Positions 33,912 through 43,016 of a stretch of 64,000 nt of DNA are shown piece after piece (positions within the stretch are counted from its first letter, which is position 1; each line of letters begins with the position of its first letter). Location: the NCBI GenBank assembly GCA_028864975.1, contig JAGWLG010000005.1, forward strand, positions 62,001-126,000, written 5' to 3'. Origin of the DNA: Thermoplasmata archaeon (GTDB lineage: Archaea > Thermoplasmatota > Thermoplasmata > Lutacidiplasmatales > UBA184). The notes beneath the pieces were generated by a model that searched no databases, was not told the DNA's origin, and saw only the letters and a list, made by a program, of their open reading frames with translations. Position numbers and translations under genes: made by a program.

Positions 33912-34753
33912 CAGTCCGTGACCACCTCCAGGCGACTCAGACGGAGATAGGCGAGCACGAACAGCACCGGGATGAGCACTAGCAGGACCGTGAGGGCCAC
34001 CAACGGGTCGATCGTGCTCCCGGGGGTAGTGCTCACGTTGAACCCCGCGCGGGCCACGGCGAGTACGTCCTCCCAGGGCGACAGGTACTCGAAGGAGAGG
34101 TCGCGTGTCGCACCGGCGAGAATGAGGGAAACGATCTCGACGGAGAAGAGGAGCGCGAAGATGCCGGCGCCGGAGAAGCTCTTCCGGTCGGTCAGCGTGG
34201 ACAGGAGGACCGCGACCCCGGTGAAGGTGAGGACGGTCAGCGCCCCCACACCGAGGAACACCGCGGCCGCCTCGGCGGCCACGGTCGCGGTCACGTAGCC
34301 CAAGAGTCCGACGATGAGGGCCGTCAGGAGGCCCGGGAGGATGGCCAGGAGCGCGAGGAGCAACCCCACGACCGCGCTCTTGCCCACCAGGTAGTCGAGG
34401 ATGGTGATGGGGCGGGAGAGGTAGAGGCTGATCGCCTTCGATCGCAGGTCATCGGCGACGATCCCCGCTCCGACCATGGTGCTCATCAGCATCGTGAAGA
34501 TGAGCAGGACCGGGCTCTCGTAGGCCTGGTAGAACGAGCTGAGTTGGGGGCCCTGCAGAAGGCCGAAGCTCGCGAAGATCTCGGTGAGCAAGAGCGGCAC
34601 GAAGGTCGCGGTGAACCCGAAGCCGACCAGAAGGAGGGGGCCCGTCCTGAGCCCGCGCAAGCGGGTGTTCTCCGCAAAGATGGTCCACACCCGTTCCACG
34701 CGAGAACGGGTCGCGTGATCGAACAGGGCGTAACGGGGCTGCGCGATCGTCAC
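33911..34753 (-). CDS. ABC-2 type exporter permease (first pair)
   Basis: A 280-residue membrane protein with six predicted helices, preceded by a cytosolic N-terminus of about 40 residues. The motif DDLRSKAISLYLSRPITILDYLVGK (residues about 100-124) is the coupling helix of ABC-2 permeases. The frame is open further upstream, but GTG at 34753 is chosen because it overlaps the stop of its ATPase gene by four bases and gives a normal N-terminus. It is related to, but clearly diverged from, the permease at 32194-32982. Confidence 0.87.
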   Translation of the reverse strand: MTIAQPRYALFDHATRSRVERVWTIFAENTRLRGLRTGPLLLVGFGFTATFVPLLLTEIFASFGLLQGPQLSSFYQAYESPVLLIFTMLMSTMVGAGIVADDLRSKAISLYLSRPITILDYLVGKSAVVGLLLALLAILPGLLTALIVGLLGYVTATVAAEAAAVFLGVGALTVLTFTGVAVLLSTLTDRKSFSGAGIFALLFSVEIVSLILAGATRDLSFEYLSPWEDVLAVARAGFNVSTTPGSTIDPLVALTVLLVLIPVLFVLAYLRLSRLEVVTD

Positions 34754-35688
34754 GAGGGCCCTCCTGCCGCCACGCTCGCCTCGCCGTTCCTCCGGACGAG
34801 CTCCAAGAACAGGTCCTCCACCGACTGAAGGGACCGGCCCAAGTGCCGGACCTGGCTTTTGGTGGCCAGCGCCACTTCGAAGATCTCGCGCTCCCCTCCC
34901 GGGGGTCTCTGGACACGGATCTCGGGACCCGTCCGCTCCGCGTGGATACCCCGGGCTGCGAGGGCCGCGAGGAAGGGGGCGGGATCTCCCTTGACCCGGA
35001 CGACGAGGCTCGAACCGCCGAGGGAGAGGAGCTTCTGGAGCGGTCCGTGCGCGAGCACCTGCCCTCCGTCCAGGACGAGGAGGTTCTCGCAGATGCCCTC
35101 GACGTCGCTCAGGATGTGGGTGGAGAGGACCAGGCTCTTCCCCGTCTTCTTGGTGAGCGCACGCAGGAGCCCGAGCATCTCGTCGCGGCCTTGGGGGTCG
35201 AGACCGGCCGTCGGCTCGTCGAGGAGGCACAGGGGCGGGTCGTGGACGATGGCCTGGGCGAGCTTGACCCGCTGCCGCATCCCCATCGAATACTCGGAGA
35301 TACGGCGGTAGCGCTCCTCGCGGAACCCCACGAACTGGAGCACGTCGTGCGCGCGAGAGAGCGCGGTGGACGCGGAGAGCCCGCTGAGCCGGCCCATGTA
35401 GGCCACGAAGCCTACCCCGGTCATCTCCGGTATCAGGCACTCATGCTCCGGCATGTACCCAACCCGCGCTCGTACCTCCAGCGCGTTCGCCGCGCTGTCC
35501 CGCCCCAGCACCCGGACGGACCCCGCGTTCGGACGCACGAGGCCCAGAAGCAAGCGAAGGAGCGTCGTCTTGCCCGCCCCGTTCGGGCCGACCAGGCCGA
35601 GGGAGCCCTCCGGCACGTTGAGCTCGACGGGTCCGAGCGCGGCCACCTGCCCGTAGCTCTTGGAAAGCCCTCGCGCCTCGATCAGCAT
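34750..35688 (-). CDS. ABC transporter ATPase (first pair)
   Basis: A 312-residue ABC ATPase. Walker A is GPNGAGKT near residues 36-43, the signature is EYSMGMRQRV, Walker B is CLLDEPTAG, and the switch histidine is in LSTHILSD. The C-terminal about 80 residues form a DUF4162-like domain. ATG at 35688 (MLIEARGLSKSYG) is chosen; the frame continues upstream, but that part is not ABC-like. It is the first gene of the four-gene exporter operon, with permease, ATPase and permease following by overlaps of 4, 1 and 4 bases. No clear TATA element was found at the expected distance. Confidence 0.92.
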   Translation of the reverse strand: MLIEARGLSKSYGQVAALGPVELNVPEGSLGLVGPNGAGKTTLLRLLLGLVRPNAGSVRVLGRDSAANALEVRARVGYMPEHECLIPEMTGVGFVAYMGRLSGLSASTALSRAHDVLQFVGFREERYRRISEYSMGMRQRVKLAQAIVHDPPLCLLDEPTAGLDPQGRDEMLGLLRALTKKTGKSLVLSTHILSDVEGICENLLVLDGGQVLAHGPLQKLLSLGGSSLVVRVKGDPAPFLAALAARGIHAERTGPEIRVQRPPGGEREIFEVALATKSQVRHLGRSLQSVEDLFLELVRRNGEASVAAGGPS

Positions 35689-35782
35689 GGGGAGCGTCCC
35701 CGGTTCCCCACTTCCGAGCTCGGCATCAATCTGTGGGTACCGCTGAGAGGAGATCCTTCCCCGTCCCCGGCGACACAACGAC

Positions 35783-36796
35783 CTACGGGGTCAGCACGAT
35801 CTTCCCGAAGTGAGGCCGGTCAAGTTGTCCATGGGCTTCCATCGCCTCCGTCAGGGGCCGTGTCTCCGCGACGGTGGGGGCGATCCGACCGCGGGCCAGT
35901 TCCTCGACGAGTCCTTCGAACTCCCCCAGGTCGCCCAAGAACCCGCCCAGCAGCGAGAGCTGCCGCGTGTAGACGGGACGCAGTTCGGCCTCGACCTCCG
36001 CCCCGCTGGTCACCCCCACGAGGGCGTACCTTCCGCCGCGAGCGAGCGCTTTGACCCCGGAGGACCAGACCGCCTTCCCGACAGGATCGACAACGACGTC
36101 CGCGCCGTGGCCGCGAGTCAAGGCATGGACACGGTCAGGAAGGTCGCTCGACCCCCGCATCAGCACCTCCTCCGCGCCGAGGACGCGCAGGGTGGGAACA
36201 TGCTGCGGAGATCCCGTGACCGCGATCACCCGCGCGCCACGGCGGCTCGCGCGCGAGATCGCTGCGCAGCCCACGCCGCCCGAGGCGCCGAAGATGAGCA
36301 CCGTCTCGCCGGCACGAAGTGCGGCCCGGTTGAGCGCGTGCTCCGCCGTGAGGAACGTGAGGGGGAAAGCTGCGCCCTCGGCCCAGGGGAGGCTCCCGGG
36401 GAGCGGAAAGATGTTCGTCTCCGGAACGGCCACCATCTCGGCGTATCCGCCGTGCCGTTCCCGGCCGAGGATCCCCAGTGTGGGACACAGACTTTCATGC
36501 CCCATCCGGCACGCGGGACAGCGGCCACAGAAGATGCCCGGGTAGACCACGACGCGTGCGCCGGCCCTCCAGCGTCCTGACGGCGAATCCTGCTCCAGCT
36601 CCCCCACCACATCTGCCCCAAGGATGTGGGGGAGCGCGACGCGGTAGGTCCCTTGACGGATCCAGAGGTCCAATCGGTTCACGGAAGTCGCCCGGACCCG
36701 TACCAGCGCCTCCCCAGGTCCGGGTCTAGGGTCCGCGACCGTGCCGATCCGGATCGCGTCCGGCTTGCCGGGTTTCCAGAGGACCGCAGCGCGCAC
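35783..36796 (-). CDS. Zinc-type alcohol dehydrogenase / quinone reductase-like (MDR family)
   Basis: A 337-residue medium-chain dehydrogenase/reductase. It has the N-terminal GroES-like fold with the structural-zinc cysteine cluster (CGRCPACRMGHESLC), a catalytic-zone segment ILGADVVGE, the NAD(P)-binding motif GASGGVG, and the usual C-terminal HFGKIVLTP. Members oxidise alcohols or reduce enones with NAD(P)H, and the substrate is not readable. In the catalytic zinc site the usual Cys near residue 38 is not obvious (SVNRLDLWIRQG), and the GHE glutamate region is GADVVGE rather than GHEG, so the enzyme may be closer to the quinone-oxidoreductase-like branch. GTG at 36796 is supported by CTTATCCT about 25 bp upstream. 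Confidence 0.9.
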   Translation of the reverse strand: MRAAVLWKPGKPDAIRIGTVADPRPGPGEALVRVRATSVNRLDLWIRQGTYRVALPHILGADVVGELEQDSPSGRWRAGARVVVYPGIFCGRCPACRMGHESLCPTLGILGRERHGGYAEMVAVPETNIFPLPGSLPWAEGAAFPLTFLTAEHALNRAALRAGETVLIFGASGGVGCAAISRASRRGARVIAVTGSPQHVPTLRVLGAEEVLMRGSSDLPDRVHALTRGHGADVVVDPVGKAVWSSGVKALARGGRYALVGVTSGAEVEAELRPVYTRQLSLLGGFLGDLGEFEGLVEELARGRIAPTVAETRPLTEAMEAHGQLDRPHFGKIVLTP

Positions 36797-36816
36797 GGCC
36801 CCGCGATCCCCTCGAG

Positions 36817-36824
36817 AGGATAAG
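36817..36824 (-). promoter_or_regulatory. TATA-like element for the alcohol dehydrogenase gene
   Basis: Minus-strand CTTATCCT is centred about 25 bp before the GTG at 36796. It also lies just after the end of the next surface-protein gene, so the two genes need not share a transcript. Confidence 0.45.
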
Positions 36825-36864
36825 ACCGAACGGCAGGGCACCCGCCGTTCTCGCGGGGCGATGA

Positions 36865-38907
36865 TCACTCGAGGTGGCCGATGGAGCCCGGCTCCTGAGG
36901 GGGCGTGGCCCCACGCCGGGCGCCCTGGGAGACGTTCCGCATCGCGACCATCCTGCGTTGCCGCACGCGGGTCCCGACGCCGAGCGCGGTCATCGCTCCG
37001 ATCCACCCAGCGGTGATCATCCCCGTCGCGAGAGGTTGGGCCACCACGTTGATCGATAGCGTCGGCGTGGGCAGCGCGGTCGTGATGGGGTTCACCACGG
37101 GCGAGAGGAGCGGGCTCGTGAGCGGCGTCCCGAGCGGGACGTTCACCGGTTGCAGGACCGGCATGCCGGGAGGCGGCGGGGGAGGCGGGGGTGGGGGAGG
37201 CGGGGGTGGGGGAGGATACCACACGAATGGAGGCTCGACGACGAGCGGGGCGGGTGGGAAGGAGGAACTTCCCACGTTCCCGAAGAAATCCACGTATCCC
37301 AGGATGCTCGACTGGCCGCTCGGGTTCACGCCGTTGCAGGTCGTGGCGTAGTTCGTCCCGGTCCACGTACAAGCCTCGACCGGCCGATGGACGTTGAACG
37401 GGCCCCCAAAGGCCTGGACCCCGAAAGTGACCGACCAGTGGTCGCCCAGGGCGAAGTCGCTGCCCGGCCAGGTGAACCCGATGCCGCCGTTCGCGAGGGC
37501 GACCGGGGTGCTGGAGCAGCCTGGGAGGGGGTTCCCTCCCCCATCGAGGCACGTGGCGTAGGCGTTGAGCGGGCTCGCCCACTGGATGTTGGTGTCCGGC
37601 CAGAACTGGAAGAGCGGGGCCCCCGCGCTCGTAGCGTACATCGGACCCCCGGTGCCGTTGGCATAGAAGGTCGTCATCGTGGTGGTCGGCGCCCCACAGC
37701 CCGCATGGGCGGTCACGGCGCAGACCCGCACGGGGTTGGTGGTCGCCCCGAGCTGGACCGTGACGGGGAGGGGAGCGACCTTGAACTGGACATCCACGCC
37801 GAAGCCGTCGCCCACGTTCACGCTCGCAGGGAAGGTGGCCGAGCTCCCGTTGATGGTCGCGCTGACGATGTAGAACCCGGGGGGCGGGGTCACGGAGATG
37901 ATGTAATTGTTCGAGACATCTCCGAGAGGGAACTGGTCCTGCGGGATGTCGAACCCCCAGCTCCCATCGTTCGCGGAGGTCATCGTGTAGATGGTCGCCC
38001 CGTTCCAGGGAGCATAGGTCGCGTTGATCGTGACGGTGAGGCCCGCCATCGGCAGCCCGTTCGTCCCGATGACGTCGCCGTAGATCGCCGCCTGGGGGAA
38101 GAGCTCCGCCGTGCTCCCCGGGGAGACCCCTCCCGGGGAGAGGAAGGAAGCGCCGTTCGTGTAGAACCAGTAGGAGAGCGCCGCGGGCCCGCCGTTGCTC
38201 TCCGCGTAGGCCATGTGGAAGAAACTGAAGCCATGGAACGTGGTGCTGGAGCCCGACCAGCTCGACCAGGAGGAAGGGCCCGCGAAACAGCCGAAGACGA
38301 GCCCGCTGAACGGTCCGCTCGAGGGGTCGATGGTGGGGTTGTTGTTGAGGTAGAGGGACGAACAGTCGTCCCCCGCGCTCTGGAAGGTGTAGGTCCCGGC
38401 GTAGACGTTCCCGCTTCCCTGCTGGGTCGCGAAATAGATCGGGAAGCTCTGCATCCCGATGTAGCAGAGGTTGCCGTTGCCCTGGACCCCGGGTCGGGAA
38501 TTGATGTACCCGGGACAGTTCTCACCGTAGAAGGAATTGTAGTTGCCGTTCGCCCCGCTGAAGCTGCAAGAGTTGTACGGCCAGTAGCCATTGAACTCGA
38601 TGCATTCCCCACCGTCGCGGTACGGGAGACCGAACCCCTGCCCGCCGCCCCAGGGGTACCAGTTGTACCAGGTGATGGGGGCTTCATCGTCGCAGGGGTA
38701 CTGGCTGCAGCTGCTCGGTCGCCCTGGTATGGCGGGAGGGGCCGCAGGGGGATGGTGAGGGATGGCCGCCGTCGCTGAGGCGCCATGAACAGGGAGGGCC
38801 GACAGGGCGAGCGCCCCCAGGACCAGGAGCCCCATACCTGCCACGACCCCGCCTCTCCAATGTCCACCCGCGGGCCGAGCGGGTGCTCGGGACGTTATGC
38901 GGGCCAA
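36865..38907 (-). CDS. Secreted aromatic/Cys-containing protein with polyproline stalk and C-terminal anchor
   Basis: A 680-residue exported protein. A signal helix lies at about residues 25-45. Residues about 55-270 form a domain rich in Tyr, Trp, Asn and Gly with paired cysteines and no recognised family. Residues 275-360 look like a carboxypeptidase-regulatory-like beta-sandwich (IYGDVIGTNGLPMAGLTVTI region). A further beta domain with cysteines (residues about 370-540) follows. Sixteen consecutive prolines, encoded by a G-rich tract, form a stalk, then come a C-terminal hydrophobic helix and a basic tail. The start is uncertain: the ATG at 38979 lies inside an AT-rich promoter-like stretch, so the TTG at 38907 is preferred. 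The function is unknown. Confidence 0.75.
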   Translation of the reverse strand: MARITSRAPARPAGGHWRGGVVAGMGLLVLGALALSALPVHGASATAAIPHHPPAAPPAIPGRPSSCSQYPCDDEAPITWYNWYPWGGGQGFGLPYRDGGECIEFNGYWPYNSCSFSGANGNYNSFYGENCPGYINSRPGVQGNGNLCYIGMQSFPIYFATQQGSGNVYAGTYTFQSAGDDCSSLYLNNNPTIDPSSGPFSGLVFGCFAGPSSWSSWSGSSTTFHGFSFFHMAYAESNGGPAALSYWFYTNGASFLSPGGVSPGSTAELFPQAAIYGDVIGTNGLPMAGLTVTINATYAPWNGATIYTMTSANDGSWGFDIPQDQFPLGDVSNNYIISVTPPPGFYIVSATINGSSATFPASVNVGDGFGVDVQFKVAPLPVTVQLGATTNPVRVCAVTAHAGCGAPTTTMTTFYANGTGGPMYATSAGAPLFQFWPDTNIQWASPLNAYATCLDGGGNPLPGCSSTPVALANGGIGFTWPGSDFALGDHWSVTFGVQAFGGPFNVHRPVEACTWTGTNYATTCNGVNPSGQSSILGYVDFFGNVGSSSFPPAPLVVEPPFVWYPPPPPPPPPPPPPPPPGMPVLQPVNVPLGTPLTSPLLSPVVNPITTALPTPTLSINVVAQPLATGMITAGWIGAMTALGVGTRVRQRRMVAMRNVSQGARRGATPPQEPGSIGHLE
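37168..37215 (+). repeat. G-rich low-complexity tract coding for 16 prolines (G-quadruplex-like)
   Basis: Seven or more runs of three to five G separated by one to three bases lie on the plus strand, i.e. the template strand of the secreted-protein gene. The tract encodes the uninterrupted polyproline stalk. Confidence 0.8.
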
Positions 38908-39081
38908 GACGGAGCTTCGGGGACGGAGATCGACCCCTGCCTCCGTGCGTATATGGCCCGAGGGGCCAGATAAATGCACCCCTGAGGGTCACGTCGAGGC
39001 CAGAACGTCCCTGGAGCCTCGTGTGTCAGCTTTGAGAGGGGGCCGCGGGAAAAAGGTCCCGCCCGTACGGGGTCGAAAGGC

Positions 39082-39900
39082 TCAGGTCCCGGTCGTCGAG
39101 AGGAAGGCCAGCAGCAGGTGCGCCGCGAGGCGGGCCGTGATCCCTGAGGGATCGACCGTGGGATTGACCTCGCAGAGGTCGAAGCCTCGAACGCGGGTCG
39201 AAGCGCAGATCCGATGGAGCAGCTCCCGAACCTGCAAGGGGGAGAGCCCGTCGGGGGCGGGGGACGAGGCCCCCGGCGCCGCCGCCTGGTCGATGACATC
39301 GACGTCGAGCGTGAGGTAGACATCCTTCCCCCTGAGCTGCGGGACCCCGAGCTCCTTGAGCGACCGCTCGGGCCCCAGCCGTCGGACAGTCTCGGCACTT
39401 ACCCACCGAACTCCCCGCTCGCGGGCGCGGTCGAAGAGCTCGGGTCCGTTCGAGAATCGACCCACCCCGAGGACCCGGTAGGGACAGTCGAAGGTCTCCA
39501 TCATCCGTAGCGCCCAGTTCCCGTTGCTGGGTCCGCCCTCGGGCCCGCGCAGGTCGAGGTGGGCGTCGAGACTGACCACCTCGAGGTCAGGGTAGCGACG
39601 GTGAAGGGCACCGACACCCGCGTAAGCGACCGCATGGTCCCCTCCTAGCAGGACCAGGGGCGCTTCTGGGTCGAGCTTGGCCCCTTGTTCGGCCGTTCGC
39701 CCGACCGCCCGGAGCAGGTCGGCGTGCTCCTCGGACAGGGCGAGGTCCTTGCCCGTGAGCCAGGAGATGGGTCGGAGCCCCTCCGCATCGAAGGGGTGCA
39801 GCCGAGCGAGCTCCCTCCGGAGGGCTTCGGGGGCCAGCCGCGCGCCCTTGCGCCCCAGGGTCGTAGCGTCCCAGGGCACCCCCACCAGCCGGACCGGCAT
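39082..39900 (-). CDS. Agmatinase/arginase-family ureohydrolase
   Basis: A 272-residue binuclear manganese hydrolase of the arginase/agmatinase/formiminoglutamase family, cutting a guanidino or formimino group. All six metal ligands are visible: H89 in GGDHA, D112, H114 and D116 in LDAHLD, and D199 and D201 in LDVDVID. The length is normal for agmatinase. The substrate cannot be settled: agmatine (polyamine synthesis), arginine, guanidinobutyrate and formiminoglutamate are all possible. The segment DQAAAPGASSPAPDGLS is similar to the substrate-loop of agmatinases. ATG at 39900 has GTTTGAAGG 26 bp upstream. No hut or spe genes are near. Confidence 0.9.
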   Translation of the reverse strand: MPVRLVGVPWDATTLGRKGARLAPEALRRELARLHPFDAEGLRPISWLTGKDLALSEEHADLLRAVGRTAEQGAKLDPEAPLVLLGGDHAVAYAGVGALHRRYPDLEVVSLDAHLDLRGPEGGPSNGNWALRMMETFDCPYRVLGVGRFSNGPELFDRARERGVRWVSAETVRRLGPERSLKELGVPQLRGKDVYLTLDVDVIDQAAAPGASSPAPDGLSPLQVRELLHRICASTRVRGFDLCEVNPTVDPSGITARLAAHLLLAFLSTTGT

Positions 39901-39921
39901 GTCCCGAGCACCGCTGGACGG

Positions 39922-39930
39922 CCTTCAAAC
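39922..39930 (-). promoter_or_regulatory. TATA-like element for the ureohydrolase gene
   Basis: Minus-strand GTTTGAAGG is centred 26 bp before the ATG at 39900. It lies in the short divergent region shared with the surface-protein gene at 40008. Confidence 0.45.
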
Positions 39931-39976
39931 CGCCGGATTTCGCCGTGAGGCGGGCGCGGATGCGGCGTTCCGGGGG

Positions 39977-39985
39977 TTTTTATGA
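39977..39985 (+). promoter_or_regulatory. TATA-like element for the repeat surface gene at 40008
   Basis: TTTTTATGA is centred about 26 bp before the ATG at 40008. This rules against the upstream in-frame start at 39945. Confidence 0.55.
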
Positions 39986-40007
39986 GAGGGGATACGCTGC
40001 CCTGCGC

Positions 40008-43000
40008 ATGCGTTACGCCGCCGCCGCCGTCCTGGCCCTGCTCGCCGCACTGATGATCGTACCCGCCGGAGCGTCTACGGGACATGCCACGGGCCTCCCT
40101 GGGGCTCCGGAGTCCCATCCTCTGAACTTGCCCTCGAACCTGTTCTCGTCGTTCAAGGAGTCCTGCGACCGGAGTTCCGGCTCCACCCACCCCTCGGCCG
40201 GGTTCCCGATCAGCATCCCCGCGGCCGGGACCGGGGCCGCCGGGCAGTACAACGACACCAAGTTGGTCAACAACACGGCCGTGAACGCCACCATCACGGC
40301 CCCGAGCAACCCGTCCCTCTCGACCAACCAGTACGTGGTCCTCGGCGTCGGCGACCCTGTCAACGCCACGAAGTTCACGGCCGTCGCCGTCGCCGAGACG
40401 TTCTATGTGTTGGCCACCGTGGCGGCGCCGGCCGCCTACCTTCCGAACGGTACGCTGATCTACAACGCGGCGAACCTCGTGAGCTTGGGCTCGACGCATA
40501 CCTACGAGATCAACCACGTGAGCGGGTACTGGTGGAAGTACACCTACGACGGGAACGCGATCACGGGAAGCAGTGCCTGGGAGAACGGCACGTACAACAT
40601 CGGGGTCTCGGTCGCGGCCGGGGTGATGTGTGAGGCCGGCTACACCCTGGGCCCCTCCTTCGTGGCCCTCGCCTACGGCGCGAGCGGGGCCGCCACCCCG
40701 ACCATCCCCACGACGACCGTGCCTTGGGCCGTAGGTGTGGAGCCCGTCGGCCACTCCTCCCCGGATTACGTGCCGGAGGGCGCGAATGCGGTCCCCCAGA
40801 TCAACGCCTCGCTCGGCACGGTGGGTATCCAGGGTCACAACCAGGTCGGATCGTTGCGGATCGACAGCGTGAAGGTGGGTTCTTCCGTGCCGTTCCCCGG
40901 TCCTCTGGTACCGCTGTGGGGTAACTACAAGGTGGTCATCCTCAACCAGAGCTCGATCTCGCCCGTGTCGGCGACGATCGCGTTCGGCAAGACGCAGGCG
41001 TTCAACGCCACGGCGTTCGACGAGAACGGCGCCTGGATCCCCAAAGCCCACTACCACTGGGCGATCAGCCCTGCCTCGCTAGGGACGCTCAACCGGACCA
41101 CGGGTTCCACCGTTCTCTTCACGGCCGGGAGCTCGCAGGTCTCCGGAAGGATCTGGGCCAACGTCAGCTACAATTGCTCGACCATCCACGACGAGGCGAA
41201 CATCACCGTCGCGCTCGTCGGCGCCCCGACGATCGAGAACTTCGACGCTTGGCATCCCAAGATCGTCCTCGGGGATACGACCCAGTTCTTCGTGAACGCC
41301 AGCTGGCCACTCCCCGCCACGCTCACCTATACCTACACAGGGCTGCCTGCGGGCTGCTTGACCCAGAACGTCACGGTCCTCAGCTGCACACCGACGCAGC
41401 TGGGGTTCTTCCCGGTGCGGGTGTACGTCAACGATACCAATACCCACTCGAGCTCAGCGGTGGTTACCCTTCCCGCGCTGAACGTCTATGCCGACCTCGT
41501 GGTCAGCGCCCTCTCCTTCACTCCGAGCACCCTGACGTGGGGAACCTGGACCTCCGTGGCGACCACGGTCGCTGGCGGCGTCCCGCCCCTCACCTACGAC
41601 TACCAAGGCGCGCCCACGGGGTGCGACGGCGGGCAACCCGCGACGTTCAACTGCGACCCCAAGTCGAACGGAACCTACCAGGGCGTAGTCTTCGTCAACG
41701 ACTCGGCGGGTCACAGCGGGACCGCCACGGCCTCGATCACGGTCCATGTGCCCATCGCCATCACGGGGTTCAATTACAGCTCGAACCCTGTCTCCTTGGG
41801 CGCAACCACCACCATCAACATCACGGCCAACGGCGGGACCCCGCCTTACGGGTACGCCTACCTCTCGCTCCCCCCCGGCTGCACCTCCTCCAACACGAGG
41901 TCGCTCTCGTGTACCCCCTCTTCGACGGGAAGCTACACCCCCAAGGTCAACGTGACCGATAGCTCGGGGGCGTGGGCCGTCGCCGCGAGCCCGCTCACCG
42001 TCAGCGCCCCGGCCCCGCTCACGATCTCGAGCTTCCAAGCCAACCCGAACCCCGTGGTCGTGTCCCATTCCACGAACTTCACGGTCTCCGCATCCGGGGG
42101 GAGCGGGACGCTCCACTACTCCTACGCGGGCTTGCCGTCCGGTTGCGTGTCGGCGAACCAAGCGGTCCTTCCGTGCGTTCCGACGCAGGTCGGGACCGCG
42201 AACGTGACGGTCACAGTCAGCGACGCCGCGAGCCACTCGGCGACGAAGTGGCTGAACCTGGTGGTCAGCGCCTCGGGGGCACCCACGATCACGGCGTTCA
42301 CGGCCACGCCGAACGCGATCCAGCTGGGGAGCACGACCGCCATCGCGGTGACCGCCTCAGGCTCGGGCACGCTCGCCTATGGCTACACGGGCATGCCCGC
42401 GGGCTGCTCGTCGTCGCTCGCCTCGTTCAGCTGTACCCCGACGGTTACGGGCACGTTCACCCTCAGGGTGTACGTGAACAACAGCGTCTCCTTCGCCACT
42501 CAGACCACCTCGCTCCAGGTGACCCCTGTCTCGAGCGGTGGGCTCTCGATCACCTCCTTCAGCGCGCTGCCGTCTTCCGTCCCTGTCGGGTCCACGAGCG
42601 ATCTGTCGGTGAGCGCCACCGGGGGAACGGGCGCCCTGAGCTACTCCTACACGGGACTCCCGTCCGGGTGCGCCTCCGCGAGCTCGGCGGCCCTCGCTTG
42701 CGCTCCGAACGTCGCCGGGACCTTCACGATCCGGGTGTTCGTCAACGACACCGCAGGTCACAGCGTGAACGCCGTGACCACGCTGACGGTGACCGCGCCG
42801 ACCACACCCGCGGGGACCTCCACCGGACTTTGGCTGCCTCTGGTCGCTATCCTCGCGATCGCGGCGGTCGCCGTGCTCGCCGCGCTGCTCTACGTCCGCC
42901 GGCGAAAGAAGGCGATCGCGAACCCGCCGCCCCCGATGTCCGCAGTCCCGCCCGAGCCCGCCCCTGCCGCCGTTACGCCGGGACCGACGGGCTGGGCTCC

Positions 43001-43016
43001 CCCCCCTCAGGGGTGA
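40008..43016 (+). CDS. Repeat surface protein (PKD/Ig-like YTGLPxGC repeats) with C-terminal anchor
   Basis: A 1,002-residue exported protein with a classical signal (MRYAAAAVLALLAALMIV) and a unique N-terminal domain to about residue 330. About six or seven Ig-like repeats of about 85-90 residues follow. Each contains the pattern Y-x-Y-x-G-L/M-P-x-G-C, then a second cysteine about 15 residues later (S-C-T-P), and a V-x-V-N-D strand. The regular cysteine pairs suggest one disulfide per repeat. A membrane helix lies near residues 940-962, followed by RRRKK and a short proline-rich tail. The start is supported by promoter spacing. Its last 44 bp overlap the convergent Kelch gene. Confidence 0.87.
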   Translation: MRYAAAAVLALLAALMIVPAGASTGHATGLPGAPESHPLNLPSNLFSSFKESCDRSSGSTHPSAGFPISIPAAGTGAAGQYNDTKLVNNTAVNATITAPSNPSLSTNQYVVLGVGDPVNATKFTAVAVAETFYVLATVAAPAAYLPNGTLIYNAANLVSLGSTHTYEINHVSGYWWKYTYDGNAITGSSAWENGTYNIGVSVAAGVMCEAGYTLGPSFVALAYGASGAATPTIPTTTVPWAVGVEPVGHSSPDYVPEGANAVPQINASLGTVGIQGHNQVGSLRIDSVKVGSSVPFPGPLVPLWGNYKVVILNQSSISPVSATIAFGKTQAFNATAFDENGAWIPKAHYHWAISPASLGTLNRTTGSTVLFTAGSSQVSGRIWANVSYNCSTIHDEANITVALVGAPTIENFDAWHPKIVLGDTTQFFVNASWPLPATLTYTYTGLPAGCLTQNVTVLSCTPTQLGFFPVRVYVNDTNTHSSSAVVTLPALNVYADLVVSALSFTPSTLTWGTWTSVATTVAGGVPPLTYDYQGAPTGCDGGQPATFNCDPKSNGTYQGVVFVNDSAGHSGTATASITVHVPIAITGFNYSSNPVSLGATTTINITANGGTPPYGYAYLSLPPGCTSSNTRSLSCTPSSTGSYTPKVNVTDSSGAWAVAASPLTVSAPAPLTISSFQANPNPVVVSHSTNFTVSASGGSGTLHYSYAGLPSGCVSANQAVLPCVPTQVGTANVTVTVSDAASHSATKWLNLVVSASGAPTITAFTATPNAIQLGSTTAIAVTASGSGTLAYGYTGMPAGCSSSLASFSCTPTVTGTFTLRVYVNNSVSFATQTTSLQVTPVSSGGLSITSFSALPSSVPVGSTSDLSVSATGGTGALSYSYTGLPSGCASASSAALACAPNVAGTFTIRVFVNDTAGHSVNAVTTLTVTAPTTPAGTSTGLWLPLVAILAIAAVAVLAALLYVRRRKKAIANPPPPMSAVPPEPAPAAVTPGPTGWAPPPQG

